From Caloranaerobacter ferrireducens (GTDB lineage Bacteria; Bacillota; Clostridia; Tissierellales; Thermohalobacteraceae), in the NCBI RefSeq assembly GCF_001730685.1, contig NZ_MDJR01000001.1, positions 868,001 to 932,000 on the forward strand: DNA of 64,000 bases, read 5' to 3'. The position numbers were made by a program, and so were the translations under genes. The notes below the pieces were generated by a model that searched no databases, had not been told where the DNA came from, and saw only the letters and a list, made by a program, of their open reading frames with translations. Below, one piece after another: positions 57,768 to 64,000 of this stretch (the stretch's first letter is position 1; every line of letters starts with the position of its first letter).

Positions 57768-58616
57768 CTATTTTTCTGGATATTCCAATGTTATTTTGCC
57801 AATAGTACCTTTTCTAAACTCATCTAAAATTAAATGAGCAACTCTTGAATAATCTATATCTCCGCCTTTTAAAATACAACCTCTCTTCAATGCAATTTCA
57901 TCCATTACTTGTAGCGGCGTTCTACCTTCTAACTTAATTTCATATCTATTTATTAACTTACCTGGTGCTACTTCAATAAGTCTTTCTATTAGTCTCAATG
58001 CTAAAGTTTCAATATCCATAATCTCATCTTTAATTGCTCCTGTAAAAGCCAAATTAAGCCCCACATTTTGATCTTCAAACTTTGGCCATAGTATACCAGG
58101 AGTATCTAACAGTTCAAGATTGCCTTTTAATTTTATCCATTGTTTACCTCTAGTTACACCTGGACGATTACCTGTCTTAGCACTTTTTCTACCAGATAAC
58201 GAGTTTATTAGAGTAGATTTTCCAACATTAGGTATACCTACAATCATAGCTCTTACGGGTTTCTGTTTTATCCCTTTAGCTCTTAATTTTTGTAATTTTT
58301 CTTTTAACATTTTATTTGCTTCTTCAATAATTTTTTCAGTACCAATATTTCTTGCTGCATTTATCAAAATAGCTGTTATATTTTTTTCTCTATAATAATC
58401 AATCCACTTCTCATTTGCTATATCATCTGCTAAATCACATTTGTTTAATATTACAACTCTAGGTTTATTTCCAATAATTTTTTCAATATCAGGATTTTTA
58501 CTGCTAATAGGTATTCTAGCATCTAGTAATTCAAAAACTATATCAACAAGCTTTAAGTTTGCTTTTAATAATTCTCTTGTTTTTTTCATGTGACCTGGAT
58601 ACCAATTTATATTCAT
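57768..58616 (-). CDS. rbgA: RbgA (YlqF), ribosome biogenesis GTPase
   Basis: 282 residues. Circularly permuted G motifs: G4 VILNKCDLAD comes first, then G1 VGIPNVGKSTLINSL, G2 (RPGVTRG) and G3 LLDTPGILWP. The C-terminal domain ends LDEFRKGTIGKITLEYP. It is a late assembly factor of the 50S subunit. Adjacent to rplS, as in Bacillus. Confidence 0.97.
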   Translation of the reverse strand: MNINWYPGHMKKTRELLKANLKLVDIVFELLDARIPISSKNPDIEKIIGNKPRVVILNKCDLADDIANEKWIDYYREKNITAILINAARNIGTEKIIEEANKMLKEKLQKLRAKGIKQKPVRAMIVGIPNVGKSTLINSLSGRKSAKTGNRPGVTRGKQWIKLKGNLELLDTPGILWPKFEDQNVGLNLAFTGAIKDEIMDIETLALRLIERLIEVAPGKLINRYEIKLEGRTPLQVMDEIALKRGCILKGGDIDYSRVAHLILDEFRKGTIGKITLEYPEK

Positions 58617-58695
58617 ACATCATCGCCCTCTTTAGTACTACTTGTTAACTATTATCACTCAATTTTTATCTAGTATTCATAATCTACTGAAATAA

Positions 58696-58720
58696 ATATA
58701 GGGACTGAAAATCAGTCCCG
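58696..58720 (-). terminator. Terminator after rplS
   Basis: 8-bp stem GGGACTGA/TCAGTCCC with a short loop, then TATATTTATTT on the minus strand. Confidence 0.8.
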
Positions 58721-58722
58721 AA

Positions 58723-59070
58723 TTAATAATCTCTTTTTTCTTTAACTCTAGCAGCTTTACCAGTCTTACCTATTAAGTAATTTAGTTTAGCTCTTCTTAC
58801 TTTACCTTTTCTAGTTACAACAATTTTCTCAATTCTTGGAGAATGAACTGGGAATGTTCTTTGTACACCTACACCATAGGATATTCTTCTTACAGTGAAA
58901 GTTTCTCTTGAACCTCCACCTTGTCTTTTAAGTACAATACCTTCAAAAACTTGAATCCTTTCTCTGTTTCCTTCTTTTACTTTATAGTGTACTTGAACTG
59001 TGTCCCCAACGTTAAATTGAGGGATATCATTTCTGATTTGCTCCTGCTCTATTAGTTTAATTACGTCCAT
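58723..59070 (-). CDS. rplS: Ribosomal protein L19
   Basis: 115 residues, normal length: [60 protein letters not shown] and the basic [21 protein letters not shown] end. A structural protein at the 30S-50S interface. It has its own promoter and a leader likely to give autoregulation. Confidence 0.98.
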   Translation of the reverse strand: MDVIKLIEQEQIRNDIPQFNVGDTVQVHYKVKEGNRERIQVFEGIVLKRQGGGSRETFTVRRISYGVGVQRTFPVHSPRIEKIVVTRKGKVRRAKLNYLIGKTGKAARVKEKRDY

Positions 59071-59133
59071 GGTTTCCCCTCCCTTCTTCCTAGACGTTCA
59101 TGCCATTTTAGCAGAGGACCGCCCGTTTTGCCA
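59071..59133 (-). ncRNA. rplS leader (possible L19 leader RNA)
   Basis: The ~60-base transcript leader is G+C rich against its surroundings and contains GGGCGGTCC and GGGAGGGG stretches that could pair with C-poor partners. L19 leader motifs are known upstream of rplS in Firmicutes. I did not verify a consensus structure. Confidence 0.45.
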
Positions 59134-59139
59134 CATGTA

Positions 59140-59168
59140 ATTATAGCATAAATATATATAAAATACAA
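59140..59168 (-). promoter_or_regulatory. rplS promoter
   Basis: TTGTAT (59163-59168), 17-base spacer, TATAAT (59140-59145), minus strand. Confidence 0.75.
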
Positions 59169-59175
59169 CTTATTT

Positions 59176-59907
59176 TTATATATTTATTTCTTTCTTTATT
59201 TTATTTAATATTTTTTTTTGTTTTTCAGTCAATTCTACTTTGTCGATTAAATCTGGCCTTCTTAAATAAGTAATCTTTAATGATTGATATATTCGCCATT
59301 CTTCTATCTTTTTATGGTTCCCAGATAAAAGAACATCAGGCACCCTATGTCCTCTAAATACTCTTGGTCTTGTATATTGAGGATATTCTAAAAGACCATT
59401 ATAATGTGATTCTTCTTCAAACGATTCTTCACTACTTAAAACTCCTGGAATTAATCTTACTACAGAATCAACTACAACCATAGCTGATATTTCTCCACCA
59501 GTTAGCACATAATCTCCAATTGAAATTTCATCATCTATATAATTTTCTACTATCCTATTATCAATCCCTTCGTAATGACCACAAAGCAATATTAAATGTT
59601 GTTCTTTTGATAGTTCTTTCGCTAAACTTTGATTATATACTTTCCCTTTTGGTGTAAGATAAATAACCCTCGAATTAGTTTTTCTTACACTCTCAATAGC
59701 TTTATAAATCGGCTCAGGTTTCATTACCATTCCTGGCCCCCCACCAAAAGGATAATCATCAACACGTCTATGCTTATCTTCAGAAAAATCCCTTATGTTA
59801 ATGTAATTTAGTTCTACTAATTTATTTTTTATTGCTCTACCTATTATACTATAACTAAAAACTTCCTCTAACATAGTTGGAAACAATGTTAAAATATCTA
59901 TTTTCAT
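59176..59907 (-). CDS. trmD: TrmD, tRNA m1G37 methyltransferase
   Basis: 243 residues. SPOUT knot motifs LLCGHYEGIDNRIVENYIDD and SIGDYVLTGGEISAMVVVDS are exact for the family, and DYPFGGGPGMVMKPEPI is the conserved loop. It methylates G37 next to the anticodon and prevents frameshifting. Overlaps rimM by 4 bases. Confidence 0.98.
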   Translation of the reverse strand: MKIDILTLFPTMLEEVFSYSIIGRAIKNKLVELNYINIRDFSEDKHRRVDDYPFGGGPGMVMKPEPIYKAIESVRKTNSRVIYLTPKGKVYNQSLAKELSKEQHLILLCGHYEGIDNRIVENYIDDEISIGDYVLTGGEISAMVVVDSVVRLIPGVLSSEESFEEESHYNGLLEYPQYTRPRVFRGHRVPDVLLSGNHKKIEEWRIYQSLKITYLRRPDLIDKVELTEKQKKILNKIKKEINI

Positions 59908-60404
59908 TCTATCATTCCTTCTAGTGGGTCTATAATTACTTTTTTATCATCAAGATTTATCTCTTTAATAACTTCTTTTATAGCTGGTATAAGATACTCT
60001 CTATTATCATTTTTTACCACATAAACATCATTACTTCCTGTCTGTATAACATCTTTAATTTCACCTAAGAATTTACCATTTTTAAGATAAACATTTAGAC
60101 CAATAATTTGAAATATAAAATATGTATCCTCTGGTAATTCTATAGCATTTTCTTTATCTACATATACATACTTACCTTTAAAGCATAAAACATCATTAAT
60201 ATTATCAAAACCTTTAAATTTCAACATAACAAAGTTTTTCTTATACCAAACATCCTCTATTTCAATTTTTTGTTTTTCCACATAGACATATTCTAGCTCT
60301 TCAAATCTAGTCATGTCATCTGTTAATGGCAATATCTTTAATTCACCTTTAATACCATGAGTATTTACTATCTTACCTACTTTAATAAAATCTATCATAG
60401 TCAA
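59904..60404 (-). CDS. rimM: RimM, 16S rRNA processing factor
   Basis: 166 residues: FIKVGKIVNTHGIKGELKIL at the start, an EDTYFIFQIIGLNVY centre, then VYVVKNDNREYLIPAIKEVI and DPLEGMIE at the end, all normal. It binds S19 and helps 30S head assembly. Co-transcribed with trmD. Confidence 0.97.
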   Translation of the reverse strand: MTMIDFIKVGKIVNTHGIKGELKILPLTDDMTRFEELEYVYVEKQKIEIEDVWYKKNFVMLKFKGFDNINDVLCFKGKYVYVDKENAIELPEDTYFIFQIIGLNVYLKNGKFLGEIKDVIQTGSNDVYVVKNDNREYLIPAIKEVIKEINLDDKKVIIDPLEGMIE

Positions 60405-60461
60405 TACTCCTTTGAATGTTTTAATTTAGTCTATCCATGTAAAAATATTTTCATTCTAAAA

Positions 60462-60498
60462 TTGAAATAAAGGGACTAGATGAACTAATCCCTTTACT
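60462..60498 (-). terminator. Terminator after khpA
   Basis: 9-bp stem AGGGATTAG/CTAGTCCCT with a 5-base loop, then TTTATTT, minus strand. Overlaps the last khpA codons. Confidence 0.75.
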
Positions 60499-60724
60499 GT
60501 ATAATTTCAACTACAACCCTTTTATTTTCCTTAGTAGCTGCTGCTTTTACAACAGTTCTTATAGCTTTTGCTATTCTACCCTGTTTTCCTATAACTTTTC
60601 CCATATCTTCTGGGGCTACTTTTAACTCGATAATTACTGATTGTGTACCTTCTACTTCGTTTACTTGTACTTCTTCTGGTCTGTCTACAAGAGCTTTGGC
60701 TATTACTTCAACTAACTCACCCAT
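60494..60724 (-). CDS. khpA: KhpA (YlqC), KH-domain RNA-binding protein
   Basis: 76 residues from the ATG at 60724, preceded by GGGGGGTG; the frame to 60757 overlaps rpsP. Begins [20 protein letters not shown] and has the KH GxxG-type loop in [20 protein letters not shown]. With KhpB it binds many small RNAs. Between rpsP and rimM as usual. Confidence 0.95.
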   Translation of the reverse strand: MGELVEVIAKALVDRPEEVQVNEVEGTQSVIIELKVAPEDMGKVIGKQGRIAKAIRTVVKAAATKENKRVVVEIIQ

Positions 60725-60749
60725 TTTCTTTACACCCCCCAAGATCGAA

Positions 60750-61019
60750 TTAAGCATTCTTAATTTCTTCTAATTTCTCATAAATACCATTTTTCTTAAA
60801 TAAATCATTAACTGTATCTGTAGGTTTAGCTCCATTTCTTAACCATTTAATTGCTTTTTCAGCATCTATTTTAATCTCTTTTGGATTTGAAACAGGGTTA
60901 TAGTATCCAACTTGCTCAATGTATTTTCCATCTCTAGGAGCACGTGAATCAGCTACTACTATTCTGTAGAAAGGCTTCTTTTTAGATCCCATTCTTGTTA
61001 GTCTGATTTTTACTGCCAT
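60750..61019 (-). CDS. rpsP: Ribosomal protein S16
   Basis: 89 residues, [40 protein letters not shown], then [20 protein letters not shown]. Normal size. GGAGGTG precedes the ATG. Follows ffh. Confidence 0.98.
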   Translation of the reverse strand: MAVKIRLTRMGSKKKPFYRIVVADSRAPRDGKYIEQVGYYNPVSNPKEIKIDAEKAIKWLRNGAKPTDTVNDLFKKNGIYEKLEEIKNA

Positions 61020-61045
61020 GTTTTCACCTCCTTCTAAAGTTTTAT

Positions 61046-62386
61046 CTATCTAAAAAATGGAATTTTAAACTTACCCTTTTTCATAGCTTTCTCCATTTCA
61101 CCCATCTTCTTAAGCATCTTTTTAGTTTCTTTAAATTGCTTTAAAAGTCTATTTACATCTTGAATTGATGTCCCACTACCTTTAGCAATTCTTTTCCTTC
61201 TGCTTCCATCTATAATAGATGGATTTTGTCTTTCTTCTTTTGTCATTGATTGTATTATAGCCTCTATCTTAACTAACTCTTTTTCATCAACTTTTAAATT
61301 CTTTAATTGTTTGGATCCCATACCTGGTATCATTTCTAATATCTGATCTAAAGGTCCTAAATTTTTCATCTGCTGTAATTGCTCAAGAAAATCCTCAAAA
61401 GTAAATTGCTGACTTCTTAATTTCTTTTCTAATTCAATTGCCTTTTTAGCATCTAAACTAGCTTGAGCTTTTTCAATAAGACTCAGAACATCACCCATCC
61501 CTAAAATTCTTGAAGCCATTCTATCAGGATGGAAAGGCTCTATCTGATCTAACTTTTCACCCATACAAACAAACTTTATAGGTTTCTGAGTAACAGCTCT
61601 AATCGATAAAGCCGCACCACCTCTTGCATCTCCATCAAGCTTAGTTAAAATAACTCCATTAATACCTAATCTATCATCAAAAGTCTTAGCTACTGTTACT
61701 GCATCTTGTCCTGTCATTGCATCTACAACAAGTAAAATCTCATGCGGCTTTACTTCATCTTTTATATTTTCTAATTCATCCATTAAATCCTCATCAATAT
61801 GAAGTCTACCAGCCGTATCTATAATAATAACATCATTTCCATTTTTTTTACCATACTCAATCGCAGCCTTAGCTATATTAACTGGATCCTGCTTGTCTCC
61901 CATTGAAAAAACTGGTACTCCAATGCTACTTCCAACTACTTGTAATTGTTTAATAGCAGCTGGTCTGTAAACATCGCAGGCTACTAATAAAGGTGATTTT
62001 CCATTTTTTTTGAGTAAACCACCTAATTTACCTGATGTTGTTGTTTTACCTGCCCCTTGAAGACCACATAGCATTATAATTGTAGGTGGACTAGACGCAA
62101 ACTCTATTTTACTCTGGGTTTCTCCCATCAACTTAGTTAACTCGTCACTTACTATTTTTATTACCTGTTGCCCTGGAGTAAGGCTCTCCATTACTTCATG
62201 CCCGACTGCTCTTTCTTTTACATTATTAATAAATTTTTTAACAACTCTAAAGTTAACATCCGCTTCAAGTAATGCAAGTTTTACTTCTCGCATCGCATCA
62301 TTAACATCTTTTTCTGAAAGCTTTCCTTTACTTTTTAATTTCCCCAGAGTTTTCTGAAGCTTCTCAGCTAAACTTTCAAAAATCAT
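61046..62386 (-). CDS. ffh: Ffh, signal recognition particle GTPase
   Basis: 446 residues. N domain ([20 protein letters not shown]), G domain with [29 protein letters not shown] and [10 protein letters not shown], and the Met-rich M domain from ~300 ([36 protein letters not shown]). It binds signal peptides and 4.5S RNA and docks with FtsY, encoded two genes upstream. Overlaps ylxM by one base. Confidence 0.98.
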   Translation of the reverse strand: MIFESLAEKLQKTLGKLKSKGKLSEKDVNDAMREVKLALLEADVNFRVVKKFINNVKERAVGHEVMESLTPGQQVIKIVSDELTKLMGETQSKIEFASSPPTIIMLCGLQGAGKTTTSGKLGGLLKKNGKSPLLVACDVYRPAAIKQLQVVGSSIGVPVFSMGDKQDPVNIAKAAIEYGKKNGNDVIIIDTAGRLHIDEDLMDELENIKDEVKPHEILLVVDAMTGQDAVTVAKTFDDRLGINGVILTKLDGDARGGAALSIRAVTQKPIKFVCMGEKLDQIEPFHPDRMASRILGMGDVLSLIEKAQASLDAKKAIELEKKLRSQQFTFEDFLEQLQQMKNLGPLDQILEMIPGMGSKQLKNLKVDEKELVKIEAIIQSMTKEERQNPSIIDGSRRKRIAKGSGTSIQDVNRLLKQFKETKKMLKKMGEMEKAMKKGKFKIPFFR

Positions 62387-62766
62387 TATTTGACCTCCTG
62401 ATCATTATCTAAAATATCTAAAGCAATATTTTCAATATCTATCACATGAGAATTAATATTTTCTAATCGTCCCAACTTTAAATCGTCCTTTATTAAATTC
62501 AATTGTTTGAGAATTACTTTTATTTTATCCTTATCGTCTAAAAATTTTTTAACTAATCCTAATTTTTCTTCATAATTTAATAATCTTTTCTCTGCTCTCT
62601 TTAATATATCATGAACACCTTGTCTACTAATGTTTAATTGTTCTCCAATTTCACTTAATGATAGGTCATGTATATAATACATCTCAATTATTGTATACTG
62701 TCTATCACTAAGCAGTTTCCCATAAAAGTCAAATAATAAACCCATTTTCACTGCCTTTTCAAACAT
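62386..62766 (-). CDS. ylxM: YlxM, SRP-associated HTH protein
   Basis: 126 residues from the ATG at 62766 (GGTGAT before it), giving the normal FEKAVKMGLLFDFYGKLLSD start; the frame to 62844 adds an unlikely extension. Sigma-4-like HTH: MYYIHDLSLSEIGEQLNISR, then QGVHDILKRAEKRLLNYE. It associates with SRP in Streptococcus and always sits next to ffh. Confidence 0.95.
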   Translation of the reverse strand: MFEKAVKMGLLFDFYGKLLSDRQYTIIEMYYIHDLSLSEIGEQLNISRQGVHDILKRAEKRLLNYEEKLGLVKKFLDDKDKIKVILKQLNLIKDDLKLGRLENINSHVIDIENIALDILDNDQEVK

Positions 62767-62846
62767 TAAAATCACCATATCAATAAGATGTAAAGCTATA
62801 AACTTGACAGATTGTATTTTATAATACATATCCTTATTTGTCAAGT

Positions 62847-63893
62847 TTAATCTGTAAAAATCGCCTCAACAAAATTCTGAGGATCAAAATCTTGTAAATC
62901 TTCTATTTTCTCACCTACACCAACTAATTTTACTGGTACATTTAACTCTGATTGAACAGCTAAAACTACACCCCCCTTAGCAGTTCCATCTAGTTTAGTT
63001 AATACTATACCAGTTATATCACAAGCTTCTTTAAATACTTTAGCTTGCATAATTGCATTCTGTCCTGTTGTAGCATCAACTACTAATAAAACTTCCCTAG
63101 TAGCTTCAGAAAACTCCCTTTCTACTATTCTAAAAATCTTATTAAGCTCATTCATTAAATTCTTCTTGTTATGAAGTCTACCTGCTGTATCACAAATTAA
63201 CACATCAGCTTTACGAGCTTTTGCTGCTTGTATACCATCAAAAATCACTGCCGCAGGGTCAGAACCCTCTTTGTGAGCTATTATTTCAACTCCTGCTCTA
63301 TTAGCCCATTCTTGTAATTGATCAATAGCAGCTGCTCTAAAAGTATCACCTGCCGCAATTAAGACTTTTTTACCTTCATTTTTTAATCTATAAGCTAACT
63401 TCCCTATAGTCGTAGTTTTACCAACTCCATTTACTCCAACAACTAATATAATCGCTGGTAATGGCTCTATATTAATTTTATTATTACTTTCAATATCAGT
63501 TAAAATTTCTTTTAATTCTTCTTTAAGTAACTCTTTAATTTCAAAAACTTCTTTTATTTTCCTTTCCTTTACTTTATCTTTTAAATCTTCAATTATCCTC
63601 ATCGTTGTATTTACTCCCATATCTGCAGTTATCAATACTTCTTCTAATTCTTCAAACAATTCTTCATCGATTTTTTGATAAGATTTTAGTATAAAGTCAA
63701 CTTTTTCAGTAATACCTTTTCTTGTCTTTTCTAAACCTTGTTTTAATCTGCCGAATAAACTTAACTTTGATTTTTCTTCACTATTTACATCTTCGTTATT
63801 GTTTTCTGTTAATACTACCTTTTCTTGCAAGTTGTTTTCTTTTTGATCTAAACTATTTTCTTGTTTACTCTTTTTAAAAAATCTCTTTAACAT
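62847..63893 (-). CDS. ftsY: FtsY, SRP receptor
   Basis: 348 residues. A charged N-terminal region (about 50 residues) precedes the NG domain: VVGVNGVGKTTTIGKLAYRL, AGDTFRAAAIDQLQEWANRA, CDTAGRLHNKKNLM and TKLDGTAKGGVV. It receives ribosome-nascent chain complexes from Ffh at the membrane. GGAGG precedes the ATG. Confidence 0.98.
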   Translation of the reverse strand: MLKRFFKKSKQENSLDQKENNLQEKVVLTENNNEDVNSEEKSKLSLFGRLKQGLEKTRKGITEKVDFILKSYQKIDEELFEELEEVLITADMGVNTTMRIIEDLKDKVKERKIKEVFEIKELLKEELKEILTDIESNNKINIEPLPAIILVVGVNGVGKTTTIGKLAYRLKNEGKKVLIAAGDTFRAAAIDQLQEWANRAGVEIIAHKEGSDPAAVIFDGIQAAKARKADVLICDTAGRLHNKKNLMNELNKIFRIVEREFSEATREVLLVVDATTGQNAIMQAKVFKEACDITGIVLTKLDGTAKGGVVLAVQSELNVPVKLVGVGEKIEDLQDFDPQNFVEAIFTD

Positions 63894-63905
63894 TTTGAAA
63901 CCTCC

Positions 63906-64000
63906 TTAGCTAGCTTTCTCGTTAATTTTTTCTGATAATTTAACTGATACTAGTTTAGTAACACCTTCCTCTTCCATCGTAACACCATATAAAGAATCCG
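63906..64000 (-). CDS. smc: SMC, chromosome condensation ATPase (last 31 codons)
   Basis: Only the C-terminal end is in the window: DSLYGVTMEEEGVTKLVSVK and a short tail, the conserved end of SMC (LYGVTMEExGVSKLVSVKL). It lies directly upstream of ftsY, the standard smc-ftsY order. The rest of the gene is beyond the right edge. Confidence 0.88.
   Translation of the reverse strand, partial: DSLYGVTMEEEGVTKLVSVKLSEKINEKAS

Overview
This is about 64 kb of an AT-rich, motile Gram-positive genome. CodY, a Gram-positive flagellar operon with FlbD and a MotE-like protein, TrmFO, HslUV and the smc-ftsY-ylxM-ffh-rpsP-ylqC-rimM-trmD-rplS-ylqF-rnhB order all point to a member of the Clostridia in the broad sense. 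I cannot name the genus from sequence alone. Nearly every gene lies on the minus strand, so genes are transcribed from high to low coordinate.

Left flank (1-20.9 kb): a flagellar operon (flgB, flgC, fliE, fliF, fliG, fliH, fliI, fliJ, a MotE-like gene, fliK, flgD, a small operon gene, flgE, flbD and the start of motA) lies downstream of codY, hslU, hslV, trmFO, topA and dprA, and then the 3' part of comM (yifB). Right flank (54.6-64 kb): the 5' end of comM, yraN, an FlhB-like switch protein, a YlqG-position gene, rnhB, rbgA, rplS, trmD, rimM, khpA, rpsP, ffh, ylxM, ftsY and the last codons of smc.

Between them is a complete siphovirus-type prophage of 33,741 bp that a large serine integrase has inserted into comM. 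Joining the two halves at the att cores restores a 509-codon ComM in frame. Reading the prophage from right to left: serine integrase; an SOS-box promoter driving a 36-codon ORF; a CI-like repressor without a peptidase domain, and a divergent Cro-like gene with several operators; a decayed HTH gene; antirepressor; Gam-like and annealing-type recombination proteins; a replication initiator with an internal origin of 11-bp iterons; a radical SAM protein; SSB; MazG-like; RusA; HNHc; an ArpU-like late activator and late promoter; HNH nuclease; a candidate cos site; terminase; portal; protease; capsid; connectors; tail genes with a -1 frameshift; tape measure; tail hub; tail fibre; holin; amidase.

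The most unusual part is the left end, beyond the lysis genes. It holds a divergent XRE/small-membrane-peptide pair, an actin-type partition cassette (ParM, ParR-like and an iterated centromere-like site), a highly folded non-coding stretch, and a mini type IV secretion-like set (VirB2-like pilin, small membrane protein, HerA/TraG-type ATPase) with no recognisable relaxase or VirB4. Two candidate plus-strand RNAs are buried in the minus-strand early region, one of them antisense to the leader of the replication gene. Together with ParMR and the iterons, this suggests an element that can also live as a plasmid-like replicon. The SOS-controlled micro-ORF beside a repressor that cannot be cleaved is the best candidate for an undescribed induction switch.
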